This document shows positions 35,201 through 43,805 of a stretch of DNA of 64,000 bases, piece by piece. Source of the stretch: an uncultured Prevotellaceae bacterium (GTDB lineage Bacteria > Bacteroidota > Bacteroidia > Bacteroidales > Bacteroidaceae). A program made the position numbers and the translations under genes. Position 1 is the first letter of the stretch, and each line of letters begins with the position of its first letter. Below the pieces are notes generated by a model. It saw only the letters and a list, made by a program, of their open reading frames with translations, did not search any database and was not told the DNA's origin. The stretch covers positions 1-64,000 of the forward strand of contig CALEPV010000093.1 in the NCBI GenBank assembly GCA_937910905.1. Direction: 5' to 3'.

Positions 35201-36411
35201 CAGAGCTGTTGCCGTCAATGCTCTCACGGCTCAATCGCGAGGCACGCAGCAAGGTCAGGGCATCGGTGGTAGTGCTCGACGCAGAGCAGGGCGACCTGCT
35301 GGCATCGGCTCTCTACCCCCTGCCCAACGAGGACACCATTGCGGTCCACTTTGCCGAGCATGAGTATGTGTACCACGACCGTGCAGGCGTGGGGGCATAC
35401 ACCGAAAGGGACCTGGGACTCACCTACCCCACCCAGCCCGGGTCGACGGCCAAGGTCGTCACCGCGATGGCTGCGCTGGCCCACGACCCTCGCAATGCCA
35501 ACCGCACCTTCTGGATTGAGCCCAGCGACGTAATTGAACCGCCATCTGTTGAGCCACACGGCCGTGTGTCGATGCGCGATGCCATAGTGCGGTCGTCCAA
35601 CTGCTACTTCATACGCATAGCTCATGGCGATACTGTATATTCACGTCGGCGTACAGCCAATCTGCGCACCGATGCTGCAGCACAGCTCTACCCCGACTTA
35701 GCACAGATATACACAGCCACGGGCATGACCGTGAACCGCCCGCAGCAGCTCACGCCCTACTACCTGCAATATACCGACATGGCCGACGAGCGCCGCACTG
35801 CATTCTACCAGCAGGTGCAGCAGCTGGGCAGCGAGGCCATGCATGAGTACCGCCTCTACTGGCAGCGGCACGACAAGGTGCGCCGCAACGGACATGCCGG
35901 CCAGCTGTTCTGGAAGATGAACATGCACGCCACCGCTATGCCCTGGGGCCAAGGCGACCTTGCGGCCACGCCTCTGGCTATGGCTCGCGCCGTGGCCACT
36001 GTAGCAAATGGCGGACAGCTGGTGCCCACACGCTACGTGCTGGGCATCGGGTCGGACGAGGCTTTCAGCGAGGCAGCGCCGAGCGAACCCGTCAGACTGA
36101 TTTCCACGCGCAGTGCCAGCTCGCTGGCTTCGTTCATGCGGGCTGAGACAGCCAAACACCGCGCCAAAACCTACGGTGCCGCTCTGCAGGAACTGGACCC
36201 GCAGCACACCATGGGCGGCAAGACAGGCACACCGGAGCGTGGCTCCAACAAGAACGACGGCTGGTACATAGCCTTCATACGCTCTGCATCCAGCAAGCAT
36301 CATCTGGCCATCGCACTCCGCTTGGAGCGCATCGACACATACGGTTCGCCCAAAGCTGTCGAGGCTATGGCCAACATCGTGGTGCCCGTACTAAAGGAGA
36401 ATGGCTACTAA
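32284..36411 (+). CDS. SEDS glycosyltransferase (FtsW/RodA) fused to a class B penicillin-binding protein
   Basis: One 1375-residue inner-membrane protein that carries both halves of a peptidoglycan synthase. One helix (21-40) leads to a probable periplasmic segment (45-295). The multi-helix SEDS domain spans about 300-745, with FFQPSELSKYL at 423-433, GQGLGRGNANLIPAFHTD with the catalytic-type Asp647, and PLTGVAVPLLSYGKSS near 715-730. A further helix (762-785) enters the PBP part: NIYDRRGQLLA at 826, then all three transpeptidase motifs, STAK (Ser1054, Lys1057), SSN (1104-1106) and KTGT (1313-1316). SEDS proteins polymerise lipid II and class B PBPs cross-link it; normally they are two chains. 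No stop or frameshift separates them. FhaA-like and FHA-like genes flank it. Confidence 0.93.
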   Translation: MRLHQPSTPLREPGLGYSRGIIGLAIVTAAFIAACYILLSRQQRLLDDYSERLTAGTALCLSSQSDASELEQLLTTDHYITDTDDARCIAEWIVGRLSDGTALPNLGALNRHDFAMPAAHAEAHGGMGLRARVAASRARLGMTDTIAGIYADTSLISALNHQAKARVLSRDSAAFSHPTMPVSVSIRAGTESSEGIIVALTRYDSTSATVLYAMTDAMGQTIFDVPAGWYYSVLPIREGYEYGRARGTSEQAHHRATSYRFVQREHTLTPLTPQAYRQLRDNKALTVRTPDAYVRQLQQAAVLFVAAWWLAFFFLGWIDKRRLRSSDRMLLLLLATLTGFTLVMMFAIVDPLVDKPLGTDMATGIAVGVLAMCLGSLINVTQLLRHSRFLQWGGMIIALLLVLALYLFGSGPEGSDAKVNLGFFQPSELSKYLIVVAIAAFFASPRGAERIQTFSRQASRRMLRLQLRTVAAVTLSLLLLLASYLVLISDMGPALVIAVTFIMLYSIARRDILQMLLGVATYYGVAVLTHLVMGTSAWTMLAATVLWLVLWVGFWWLQQRAIYESAIMMNLLLAAFSLGGSLLQALHIDSASRLMARISMMGNGVWNNTVAGGDQVAQAIWALASGGLTGQGLGRGNANLIPAFHTDMMLASIGEVLGFVAVVVVILAITALVHHSMIVARRAAHPFAFFLLTGIALVTGVQFIVIAAGSVGLIPLTGVAVPLLSYGKSSLIINLAAFGLIVSASRYRPSAQQRQYVQRYDGAIIGSTLVVLAFAAVLVGTVFHYQVSARDEMLLHEARITTVDGERIIEHNPRIRLLMRQLTAGNIYDRRGQLLATSTPQGREYAYGPHLLFMLGDANTQILTTIDDDNPYGYLAESRHQGDLRGFDIYARDSKGQILYDTLTAYTRRLSPFMPAQAERKHVRRHDYSYLLPMLRQGIDGELVQQHNSRRQERDLYLTVDASLQVALQKRLAELLPSMLSRLNREARSKVRASVVVLDAEQGDLLASALYPLPNEDTIAVHFAEHEYVYHDRAGVGAYTERDLGLTYPTQPGSTAKVVTAMAALAHDPRNANRTFWIEPSDVIEPPSVEPHGRVSMRDAIVRSSNCYFIRIAHGDTVYSRRRTANLRTDAAAQLYPDLAQIYTATGMTVNRPQQLTPYYLQYTDMADERRTAFYQQVQQLGSEAMHEYRLYWQRHDKVRRNGHAGQLFWKMNMHATAMPWGQGDLAATPLAMARAVATVANGGQLVPTRYVLGIGSDEAFSEAAPSEPVRLISTRSASSLASFMRAETAKHRAKTYGAALQELDPQHTMGGKTGTPERGSNKNDGWYIAFIRSASSKHHLAIALRLERIDTYGSPKAVEAMANIVVPVLKENGY

Positions 36412-36428
36412 ACCACAACCGTATCGCC

Positions 36429-37118
36429 ATGCCACTGATTGACATCATAAAGGGGCTGCTGCATGAGCGCAGCGCCGACAGCCACGACCATGAGATTTAT
36501 GTGCAGCAAGCTATAACCGAAGCCGTGATGGAGAATGTCCGCCAGCTGCCAGCCACGGAGCAGAAACAGCACCTATGTCTGTGGGCAACGGAGGCATCGG
36601 ACATCGAGGTCCTAACCAAGGAAGGCTACATCCCGCAGCTACGCCTGGCACTGGACAATGAGCAGTACACACAGCTGCACATTAACAACATCTACCCCTA
36701 CAGGCCGCCCGTGAGGCTCAAGCCCGTTTGCCTACAGGAGGACCGGCTGTGGCTAACCGTCACTGCCGAGCCTGTGACCTACCACGACCACTACTATACA
36801 TCGGCCTCGCTGTCGGCCGCAGACGATAGCGATAGCATCACAGCAGCCACAGTGCTGCTGGATTCCGCGCAGCAGGATAGGTGGCTCATCGACGGCTCGC
36901 TGCCAGCACAGGCCAGCATCACCTGGCATCACGGCACATTTTATATTAAGCCTTCGCCAGAGACGTGTGCGCCCGTGGGAGGTGTGCCGACCAGCATCCG
37001 CCGAGGCACTGAGACCATCCCCTTGATGTCAAATGCGCTGGCCACTTCCCTGCACGACTCCGACATCATCGAGCTTGGCCCGGACATTAGGCTTCGGTTC
37101 AGTGCCAGCACCGACTAG
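36429..37118 (+). CDS. Probable FHA-like domain protein
   Basis: A 229-residue cytosolic protein whose N-terminal 95 residues are mixed alpha/beta and unrecognised. Residues about 130-225 look like a divergent FHA fold: ASITWHHGTFYIKP in the place of the strand after the usual SxxH, then SIRRGTETIPL, and the closing pattern LHDSDIIELGPDIRLRF, which matches L-x-DGD-x-I-x-LG-x-x-x-LxF. The classical pThr-contacting Arg and Ser are not obvious. It lies 17 bases after the SEDS-PBP gene, ends the operon, and probably works with it. A weaker alternative is an unrelated beta-sandwich protein. Confidence 0.55.
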   Translation: MPLIDIIKGLLHERSADSHDHEIYVQQAITEAVMENVRQLPATEQKQHLCLWATEASDIEVLTKEGYIPQLRLALDNEQYTQLHINNIYPYRPPVRLKPVCLQEDRLWLTVTAEPVTYHDHYYTSASLSAADDSDSITAATVLLDSAQQDRWLIDGSLPAQASITWHHGTFYIKPSPETCAPVGGVPTSIRRGTETIPLMSNALATSLHDSDIIELGPDIRLRFSASTD

Positions 37119-37154
37119 GCACTCCACAGCACAGGCTAGGCAGCCTCAAAAAGT

Positions 37155-37190
37155 TCGACCGTGGTGCAACACTTGCTGCACCACGGTCGA
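37155..37190. terminator. Hairpin between convergent operons
   Basis: TCGACCGTGGTGCA (37155-37168) pairs perfectly with TGCACCACGGTCGA (37177-37190) around 8 bases. It lies between two convergent genes and could end both transcripts, though no U-tract follows. Confidence 0.6.
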
Positions 37191-37191
37191 G

Positions 37192-37257
37192 CTGTTGTTG
37201 CACCACGGTGCAACGATAGTTGCAGCACGCCGCAACGATAGTTGCAGCACGCCGCAA
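37192..37257. repeat. 22-bp tandem minisatellite
   Basis: Three consecutive 22-bp units: 37192-37213 (ending TTGCACCACGGTGCAA, itself a perfect hairpin), then two identical units CGATAGTTGCAGCACGCCGC+AA at 37214-37235 and 37236-37257. The TTGCACC(A/G)CGGTG core recurs in the 22-bp array at 51101. Confidence 0.85.
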
Positions 37258-37275
37258 AATATGAGTCATCAAAGG

Positions 37276-37905
37276 TTACTTCTTGCGCGCGCCCTGCCAG
37301 ACGAGATAAGCGACAACGGCGATGAACAGCAGGATCATGGCATAGCCTATCTGCGTGTTGTAGCGCGTGATCTGCTCCAGCAGCGCCTCTTTGTCGCCCA
37401 CTACGCTGTGCAATGAGTAGCCGATAATGGCTAGGATTGTGTTCCAGCAGAGAGCACCCAGCGTGGTGTAGGCTATAAACTTGCCAAACGACATACGGGC
37501 CAGGCCTGCAGGAATGCTTATCAGCTGACGCACAGCCGGTACCAGTCGCCCGACGAAGGTGGACAGCGCGCCATGCTCGGCAAAGTAGGTTTCGGCACGC
37601 ATCACCTTCTGCTCGTCTATCAGGCACATGTGCCCCACCCTGCTATTGGCAAAAGCATATACTATTGGGCGTCCCAGCCAGCGGGACAGACAGTAGTTCA
37701 CTATGGCACCCAGGTCGGCACCGATGGTACCGAACAGCACTACCAGAACTACGTTCATCTCACCACCAGCAGCCTTGTAAGCGGCCGGAGGGATGACGAC
37801 TTCGGACGGGAATGGGATGAAGGAGGACTCCACAGCCATCATCAGCGTGATGGTCCAATAGTTCAGTATCTCGTATGCCCAATTGAAGATTGCAGCTGTA
37901 TCCAT
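37276..37905 (-). CDS. DedA-family membrane protein
   Basis: A 209-residue inner-membrane protein with five or so hydrophobic segments. The DedA/SNARE-associated pattern is present: ESSFIPFPSEVVIPPAAYKA near residue 26, GADLGAIVNYCLSRWLGRP near 62, and VGRLVPAVRQLISIPAGLARM near 118, which carries the conserved Arg residues. DedA proteins support undecaprenyl-phosphate or phospholipid flipping and proton-motive-force homeostasis. It is the last gene of the long minus-strand cluster, one base after the glycosyltransferase gene. Confidence 0.9.
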   Translation of the reverse strand: MDTAAIFNWAYEILNYWTITLMMAVESSFIPFPSEVVIPPAAYKAAGGEMNVVLVVLFGTIGADLGAIVNYCLSRWLGRPIVYAFANSRVGHMCLIDEQKVMRAETYFAEHGALSTFVGRLVPAVRQLISIPAGLARMSFGKFIAYTTLGALCWNTILAIIGYSLHSVVGDKEALLEQITRYNTQIGYAMILLFIAVVAYLVWQGARKK

Positions 37906-37906
37906 G

Positions 37907-39034
37907 CTATACGAATCGTTTGCGAAACGTCGACTTTGGTGTGAATAGGTGGCGCATCGCGGTGGTCAACTGCCAGAACGGCAGTGCGAGGTCGAACACC
38001 GGCAGCGTGAAGTAGAAGCTGTGCCACCCCAGCCGATGTGCGGCACGGTTGAAGCTGAACAGTCGTACAGTGTAGTAGGCCAGCGTCAGCAGAGCCAGTG
38101 CCAACGTTGCCACGACTACGACCTGATACGATATACCCTCGCCATGAGCGGCATCGAACGCGGCCATGCGGTCTGTCAGCACCTGTGGCAGGCTGTCCAT
38201 ATTGCACAGCAGCACTACCAGAGCTGCCAGCGGGAGCAGCACAAACAGCACTACCAGCCAAGGTGCTACCATACGCAGGAACTGACGTATGCGATACCAC
38301 ACAGCGTGCTGCTGGTGTCGGCGCGTCTCGGCATAGAACAGCCGCTGCTGGTGCCACAGACGGGCCGAAGCAGGACGTTGCTCCAGCACAGCAGCTTCCA
38401 TGCCACTGGCCACAACGGTGTTCTGCGGTGTGGATATGCTGTTGGCCATCAGCTCCTCGGCACCAGACAGCAGTGTCTGTCCTGCTGAGAAACCGCCCTG
38501 AGCGAACAGGGCCTCACGCCGGAACACCACATTAGCGCCGTCAGCACGAACCGCGGCATGGCCTGAACGCACATGCGACTGCATGGCCAGCGTGTGCCAA
38601 AGGCGGTAGTAGTCCTCGCGGTAGTGCTGCCATGACTTCGGAGCTGGCTGATAGCGCGCATAGCCCAGTACCAGGTCGGCATCAGGCTTGGTAGCTATGG
38701 CCTCGGCCAGCGAGCTGAGCCACTGGGCCGACACAGGCTCGCAGTCGGCATGGGTGATAACCACCCAGTCGAAGCGTGCAGCACGGCAACCTAGCGCCAG
38801 CGCCAGGCGCTCCACACTGATGTCGCGTGCAGATGCCGGAACTGCAGTGTGGTGCAGACGGTGGTCGCACACCTCCATCTGCTCCAGATACTCTGCCGTG
38901 CCGTCGGTAGAGGCTACATCGACCACGATGACCTCCATGTCATCGTAGTCCTGCGCCAGCACAGCGGGCAGGCAATGCTGCAACGCAGCCAGTTGGTCGC
39001 AGGCGGGAATGACTACAGAGAACGATACCGGCAT
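37907..39034 (-). CDS. Family 2 glycosyltransferase with C-terminal membrane helices
   Basis: A 375-residue GT-A enzyme. The nucleotide-sugar-binding start is FSVVIPACDQLAALQ, with VIVVDVASTDGTAEYL. The acidic motif is in THADCEP near residue 95, and a Q/R-rich segment (RLWHQQRLFYAETRRH) matches the acceptor-side QxxRW-like region. Two C-terminal hydrophobic stretches anchor it to the membrane. The start at 39034 is preferred to the in-frame ATG at 39112, since the extension overlaps lysA and the GT-A fold starts at once here. It could act on an envelope glycolipid; donor and acceptor are unknown. Confidence 0.86.
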   Translation of the reverse strand: MPVSFSVVIPACDQLAALQHCLPAVLAQDYDDMEVIVVDVASTDGTAEYLEQMEVCDHRLHHTAVPASARDISVERLALALGCRAARFDWVVITHADCEPVSAQWLSSLAEAIATKPDADLVLGYARYQPAPKSWQHYREDYYRLWHTLAMQSHVRSGHAAVRADGANVVFRREALFAQGGFSAGQTLLSGAEELMANSISTPQNTVVASGMEAAVLEQRPASARLWHQQRLFYAETRRHQQHAVWYRIRQFLRMVAPWLVVLFVLLPLAALVVLLCNMDSLPQVLTDRMAAFDAAHGEGISYQVVVVATLALALLTLAYYTVRLFSFNRAAHRLGWHSFYFTLPVFDLALPFWQLTTAMRHLFTPKSTFRKRFV

Positions 39035-39035
39035 A

Positions 39036-40223
39036 TCAGTTATTTTGACGGCAGACCACATTGGGTAGCGGGCGGGTGTTATACTGCGATGCCATAGTCT
39101 GCCCATAGGCACCGGCCGAGCAGATACGGATGTAGTCTCCGCGCTTAGCTACTGGCAGGGTAATGCCTGTGGCAAACACGTCGGACGACTCGCATATTGG
39201 TCCTACAACATCGTAGGTAGCAGTGCCGCGAGCCGAGATGTCGCCGGACTCTGTAGTATCCTCAGCGCCCAGGTTCTCTATGCGGTGGCGGGCACCGTAG
39301 AGGGCCGGACGAATCAGGTCGGTCATGCCGGCATCGACTATCACGAACTGCTTGACGCTGCCCTGCTTTACGTAGAGCACCTTGGTCACCAGGCTGCCCA
39401 TCTGCGCAACCACGGCACGCCCCAGCTCGGTAATCAGCTGCTGACCTTCGCGCAGCTTCAGAGTCTGCGCTATCGTGTCGTAGAAGGCGGTGAAGTCGGC
39501 ATAGGGATGATCGTCGGGATCGTCATAGTCCACACCCAGTCCGCCTCCGACATTGATTATCGACATAGTGGGTATGCCTGCGGCATCGAGTTCATCCTGC
39601 AACTCGTTCACACGCTGGCAGAGCTCACGGAAGTCGGTCATGTCCAGTATCTGCGAGCCGATGTGGAAGTGCAGGCCTATGCACTTCACATTGGACATCT
39701 CGCCAGCCAGACGCACCACCTTCTGCATGTCCTCGCGGGCGATGCCGAACTTGTTCTCTGCCAGGCCGGTTGTGATGTTGGCATGGGTATGTGCACCTAC
39801 GTCTGGATTGATGCGGAAGCACACTCTGGCTGTGGCGTTCATCTGCTGTGCAATGGAATTGATCACCTCCAGTTCAGCGATGCTCTCCACATTGAAACAC
39901 TCGATATCGGACTCGATGGCCAGACGTATCTCCCAATCGGCCTTGCCTACACCGGCAAAGCTGATTTCCGACGGTGCGAACCCGGCTGCCAGTGCAGCAC
40001 GTATCTCGCCACCGCTGACGCAGTCAGCACCGAAGCCAGCTGCGGCTATGTGGCGCAGCACAGTGGGGTCCGTATTGGCCTTGATAGCGTAGTGCTGGTG
40101 GTAGTTGGCGTGCTTATTGAGCTCATTCCTTATCCGCCGCAGGGTCTCATCAAGCAGGTCCAGGTCATAGACATAGCATGGAGTCTGAAGCCCCATGGCC
40201 AGTTTGCTGTCAACTGTACTCAT
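39036..40223 (-). CDS. lysA: Diaminopimelate decarboxylase
   Basis: A PLP enzyme of 395 residues catalysing the last step of lysine synthesis. The Schiff-base Lys is in HYAIKANTDPTVLRHI, the substrate specificity helix in GADCVSGGEIRAAL, GLHFHIGSQI follows, and the PLP phosphate loop is IINVGGGLGVDY. The C-terminal barrel includes GPICESSDVFA with the active-site Cys-Glu. It follows lysC after 5 bases, an economical lysine/DAP pair that balances DAP use for peptidoglycan against lysine. Confidence 0.95.
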   Translation of the reverse strand: MSTVDSKLAMGLQTPCYVYDLDLLDETLRRIRNELNKHANYHQHYAIKANTDPTVLRHIAAAGFGADCVSGGEIRAALAAGFAPSEISFAGVGKADWEIRLAIESDIECFNVESIAELEVINSIAQQMNATARVCFRINPDVGAHTHANITTGLAENKFGIAREDMQKVVRLAGEMSNVKCIGLHFHIGSQILDMTDFRELCQRVNELQDELDAAGIPTMSIINVGGGLGVDYDDPDDHPYADFTAFYDTIAQTLKLREGQQLITELGRAVVAQMGSLVTKVLYVKQGSVKQFVIVDAGMTDLIRPALYGARHRIENLGAEDTTESGDISARGTATYDVVGPICESSDVFATGITLPVAKRGDYIRICSAGAYGQTMASQYNTRPLPNVVCRQNN

Positions 40224-40228
40224 GGCGG

Positions 40229-41578
40229 CTAGGATTGTGATGAACGGCGAACATGGCCATCGTAGACGAACAGCGTGCTCTGCAATGCCTGCAGAGTGCG
40301 TTTCTTATCGGCTTCGTTTACCAGGAACGATATGTTATGGGCAGATCCGCCATAGCTGATCATCCGAACAGGTATCTGCTTCAAGGCATCTGTAGCTAGT
40401 GTCTCAAAGCCTACGTTCTGGCTGTTGAGGTCGCCCACCACGCAGACTATACACATATGATCCTGCACGGTCACGGTACCGTACTTGCGCAGCTCGTCGG
40501 TGATATCCTTGAGATGAGACATATTGTCTATCGTGACACTGACACCGACCTCCGACGTGCAGATCATGTCGATACTGGTCTTGTAGCTCTCGAATATCTC
40601 GAACACCTTGCGTAGGAAACCGTGGGCCAGCAACATGCGCGAGCTCTGTATGCCGATACATACAATGTTGTCCTTGGCAGCCACAGCCTTGATGGTGCCA
40701 CGGTGGATATGGTTGTTGATGATGGTGCCGGGGGCGGTTGGATCCATAGTGTTGAGCAGTCGGACAGGCACGTTGGCAAACTTGGCCGGCTGTATGCACG
40801 TCGGGTGGAGAATCTTCGCACCGAAGTATGCCAGCTCGGCCGCCTCCTCGAAGTATAGCTGTCTGACAGGCTCTGTACCCTCCACGTAGCGCGGATCATT
40901 GTTGTGCATACCATCGATGTCAGTCCAAATCTGTATCTCCTCGGCATTGATGGCTGCGCCCAGCAGACATGCTGTATAGTCGGAACCGCCACGCTGCAGG
41001 TTGTCTACCTCGCCGTATGCATTGCGGCAGATGAAACCTTGGGTGATGTACAGGTCATTGTCAGCCTCTGCTTCGATGAGTGCTACAGCATGGTCACGTA
41101 TGTAGCTCAGGTCGGGTTCGGCATTCTTATCAGTACGCACCATGTCCAGTGCTGACAGCAGCACAGCCTTGATGCCCTGCTCCTGAAGGTAGTTGGTCAT
41201 CATATTGGTGGATATGATTTCGCCCTGTGCCAGTATGACTTTCTCCTCAAAGGTGGTGAACAGTGTCTTGGTGAATGTGCGCAGGTACTGGAACTCCTCG
41301 GTTATGAACTTGTCGGTGCGCTCCCTCCACTCGTCGGTCTGATAGAGCTCTTCCACGTGCTGGTGGTACTTGAGCTCCAGCTGGTTGATGACGTTGCCTG
41401 CGGCCTCAACATTCTTCTTGTAGAGATAGTCGGATATCTCCACCAGGCTGTTGGTCGTTCCGCTCATTGCTGAGAGCACCACTACTTTCCGCTGGCCGTC
41501 GGCACTGATGAGCTGTGCCACGTCCTTCATTCGCTGGGCTGAGCCCACGCTGGTGCCTCCAAACTTTAATACTTTCAT
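40229..41578 (-). CDS. lysC: Aspartate kinase (lysine-pathway type, monofunctional)
   Basis: A 449-residue enzyme that phosphorylates aspartate at the start of the lysine, threonine and methionine pathway. The N-terminal KFGGTSVGSAQRM is the kinase signature. ILAQGEIISTNM and RGGSDYTACLLGA are further active-site segments. Two ACT domains occupy about residues 300-440 (VCIGIQSSRMLLAHGFLRKVF and VCVVGDLNSQNVGF), implying feedback control, probably by lysine given linkage to lysA. No homoserine dehydrogenase domain is attached. It lies between ftsE and lysA on the same strand. Confidence 0.94.
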   Translation of the reverse strand: MKVLKFGGTSVGSAQRMKDVAQLISADGQRKVVVLSAMSGTTNSLVEISDYLYKKNVEAAGNVINQLELKYHQHVEELYQTDEWRERTDKFITEEFQYLRTFTKTLFTTFEEKVILAQGEIISTNMMTNYLQEQGIKAVLLSALDMVRTDKNAEPDLSYIRDHAVALIEAEADNDLYITQGFICRNAYGEVDNLQRGGSDYTACLLGAAINAEEIQIWTDIDGMHNNDPRYVEGTEPVRQLYFEEAAELAYFGAKILHPTCIQPAKFANVPVRLLNTMDPTAPGTIINNHIHRGTIKAVAAKDNIVCIGIQSSRMLLAHGFLRKVFEIFESYKTSIDMICTSEVGVSVTIDNMSHLKDITDELRKYGTVTVQDHMCIVCVVGDLNSQNVGFETLATDALKQIPVRMISYGGSAHNISFLVNEADKKRTLQALQSTLFVYDGHVRRSSQS

Positions 41579-41637
41579 TGTCGGTATGTGGTTATGTTGT
41601 TGTTTGTTCTATATGACTGGCTGCCGACCGTGTATGT

Positions 41638-42342
41638 CTACTCCGCCAGAACAGCCTCGGGTACTTCCCCAGACATCTCTATCTGCTGCAGCCGGTGGTC
41701 GGCCAAATGCAGCACAGTGCCGGGGAATTGGTTTATGATTTGTGCGTTGTGGGTGCTCATTACCACCGCAGCACCGTTGTCGGCCAACTGCTGCAGCAGT
41801 TGCACAGTACGCAGGGTGGCCTCAATGTCCTGGTTGCCTGTGGCTTCGTCGGCCAGTATCAGACGTGGTGAATTAAGCATCGCACGTGCTATGCTGACCC
41901 TCTGCTGCTCACCGCTGCTCAGGCGATACGGCATCACATCGCGCATTGCTGCAAGGCCTACGGTCTTGAGCACCTCATCGATACGCTCGTTCCTGCGGTC
42001 GCGGTCATTCCATCCAGTGGCTCTCAGCACGAAGTCCAAGTTATGTGCAACGGTGCGGTCGGTGAGCAGCTTGAAGTCCTGGAACACTATGCCCAGCTGT
42101 CTGCGTAGAGCCGGAATCTGGTGTCTGCGCAACCGCAGCATGTCCGTGTCCAGCACAGTAGCGCTGCCCGAATAGATGGACATCTCACCATACAGCGTCT
42201 TAAGCAGCGATGTCTTGCCACTACCCACCTTGCCTGTGAGATATACTATCTCGCCCTCGGACACTTCAAACGTCACGCCGGACAGCACCTCGTCGCCATC
42301 CGGGTGCTTGATGCACACATCGTTATATGAAATTACTGCCAT
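41638..42342 (-). CDS. ftsE: FtsE-like ABC ATPase
   Basis: A 234-residue nucleotide-binding domain. Walker A is GKVGSGKTSLLKTLYG, the Q-loop region VFQDFKLLTDRTVAHNLDFVLRATGW is strongly FtsE-like, the signature is LSSGEQQRVSIARAML, and Walker B LILADEATGNQD, with a MSTHN H-loop. FtsE pairs with FtsX at the division septum to activate peptidoglycan hydrolases; ftsX is not adjacent here. It lies between hisIE (7 bases) and lysC (59 bases), so it is expressed with amino-acid biosynthesis genes. Confidence 0.85.
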   Translation of the reverse strand: MAVISYNDVCIKHPDGDEVLSGVTFEVSEGEIVYLTGKVGSGKTSLLKTLYGEMSIYSGSATVLDTDMLRLRRHQIPALRRQLGIVFQDFKLLTDRTVAHNLDFVLRATGWNDRDRRNERIDEVLKTVGLAAMRDVMPYRLSSGEQQRVSIARAMLNSPRLILADEATGNQDIEATLRTVQLLQQLADNGAAVVMSTHNAQIINQFPGTVLHLADHRLQQIEMSGEVPEAVLAE

Positions 42343-42349
42343 AGGCTTA

Positions 42350-42970
42350 TCAATGCTTCTTCCAGCCCGGATTGTGCCGTTCCTGCAGCTCGGCCGCCAT
42401 CTGCTCTATGCGCAGTCCCTTAGAGGTCAGCAGCACGATGAGGTGGTAGAGCATGTCGGAGCCTTCATATATCATGCGCTCATCGGTACCGTTGCAGGCC
42501 TCGATGACCAGTTCCAGTGCCTCCTCGCCCACCTTCTGTGCCATGCGATTGAGACCGTCGCGGAACAGTGATGTGGTGTACGAGCCCTCCGGCATGTCGC
42601 GATGGCGCGTCTCGATGAAGTCCTGCAGCTCAGAGAGGAAGAGCAGAGGGTTCTGCGAAGGGCGGTTCTCCTCGCCCCAGCACGTGTCCGTACCTGTGTG
42701 GCACACCGGTCCGTCGGGATGAACGCGCACCAGCAGTGTGTCGTGGTCGCAGTCCTCGAGTATGCTCACCAGGTGCAGGAAGTTGCCGCTGGTCTCTCCC
42801 TTCACCCACAGCTGCTGGCGCGAGCGCGAGAAGAAGGTCACCAGCTGGGTGTCCAATGTCTTCTGGTAGGCCTCTCGGTTCATGTAGCCCAGCATCAATA
42901 CCTTGTCTGTGTCGGCATCCTGTATGATTGCAGGTACTAGTCCGTCTTGTTTGTCAAAGTCGATATTCAT
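42350..42970 (-). CDS. hisIE: Bifunctional phosphoribosyl-AMP cyclohydrolase/phosphoribosyl-ATP pyrophosphatase
   Basis: Catalyses steps 2 and 3 of histidine synthesis in one 206-residue chain. HisI occupies about residues 1-110, with MLGYMNREAYQ and zinc/magnesium ligands in LEDCDHDTLLV and PVCHTGTDTC. HisE follows from about 110, with SYTTSLF, KVGEEALELVIEA and the DMLYHLIVLL helix. The fusion is normal in Bacteroidetes. It follows hisF after 67 bases. Confidence 0.95.
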   Translation of the reverse strand: MNIDFDKQDGLVPAIIQDADTDKVLMLGYMNREAYQKTLDTQLVTFFSRSRQQLWVKGETSGNFLHLVSILEDCDHDTLLVRVHPDGPVCHTGTDTCWGEENRPSQNPLLFLSELQDFIETRHRDMPEGSYTTSLFRDGLNRMAQKVGEEALELVIEACNGTDERMIYEGSDMLYHLIVLLTSKGLRIEQMAAELQERHNPGWKKH

Positions 42971-43037
42971 CGTGTTGTATGTTGTTATTTCATTATGTAG
43001 ATATTACGGTATTACAATATGTCGGTATCATCTTGCG

Positions 43038-43805
43038 TTATTTTCTCACTGCTATACCCTCTGCTGCCAGATAGTCCTTGAGGTCGGGCACAGGAATCTC
43101 ACCGAAGTGGAACACTGATGCAGCGAGTGCGGCATCGGCATGGCCCAGCTTGAACACATCGCGGAAGTGCTCTCTGCACCCGGCCCCGCCAGATGCTATG
43201 ATAGGAATGGTCAGGCTGTCGGACAGCTGTCGCAGTGCTTCGTTGGCAAATCCATGCTTCACGCCATCGTGGTTCATTGAGGTGAACAGTATCTCGCCGG
43301 CACCGCGCTCTTGAGCCTCATGCGCCCAGTCGAACAGCGAGTGCTCCGTTGGGATGCGTCCTCCATTGAGGTAGCAGAACCACTGCTGCGCATCAGCCTG
43401 CTCGCTTAGCTTGGCATCGATTGCCACTACGCAGACCTGCGAACCGAAGTGACGGGTTATCTCATCTATCAGTTCAGGCCGCCGTAGCGCAGCGCTGTTG
43501 ACGCTCACCTTATCGGCTCCTGCCGCCAGCAGGCGTTCCACATCGGCCAACGTGGATATGCCGCCCCCCACTGTGAACGGTATGTTCACTTGCTCTGCCA
43601 CACGGCTCACCACCTCAGTGAACGTGCGACGGCCCTCGTGCGATGCCGTGATGTCCAGCAGTACCAGCTCGTCGGCGCCTTCGCGACTATAGGCAGCTGC
43701 CAGCTCCACAGGGTCTCCAGCGGAGCGCAGTCCCACGAAGTTCGTGCCTTTTACGGTCTGTCCATCCTTAACATCCAGGCAAGGTATGATACGTTTTGCT
43801 AGCAC
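43038..43805 (-). CDS. hisF: Imidazole glycerol phosphate synthase, cyclase subunit
   Basis: A (beta/alpha)8 barrel of 255 residues. The catalytic aspartates are in [14 protein letters not shown] and VVAIDAKL. Phosphate loops are [12 protein letters not shown] and IIASGGAG. It uses ammonia made by HisH to form IGP and AICAR. It is encoded 102 bases after hisA, a larger gap than elsewhere in the cluster, containing only a short near-repeat (ATAGGGTCATCG / CTAGGGTCATCG). Confidence 0.96.
   Translation of the reverse strand: MLAKRIIPCLDVKDGQTVKGTNFVGLRSAGDPVELAAAYSREGADELVLLDITASHEGRRTFTEVVSRVAEQVNIPFTVGGGISTLADVERLLAAGADKVSVNSAALRRPELIDEITRHFGSQVCVVAIDAKLSEQADAQQWFCYLNGGRIPTEHSLFDWAHEAQERGAGEILFTSMNHDGVKHGFANEALRQLSDSLTIPIIASGGAGCREHFRDVFKLGHADAALAASVFHFGEIPVPDLKDYLAAEGIAVRK

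Noticed and set aside
37192..37257. Possible CRISPR array
   Set aside because: Three contiguous 22-bp units without spacers; a minisatellite fits better.
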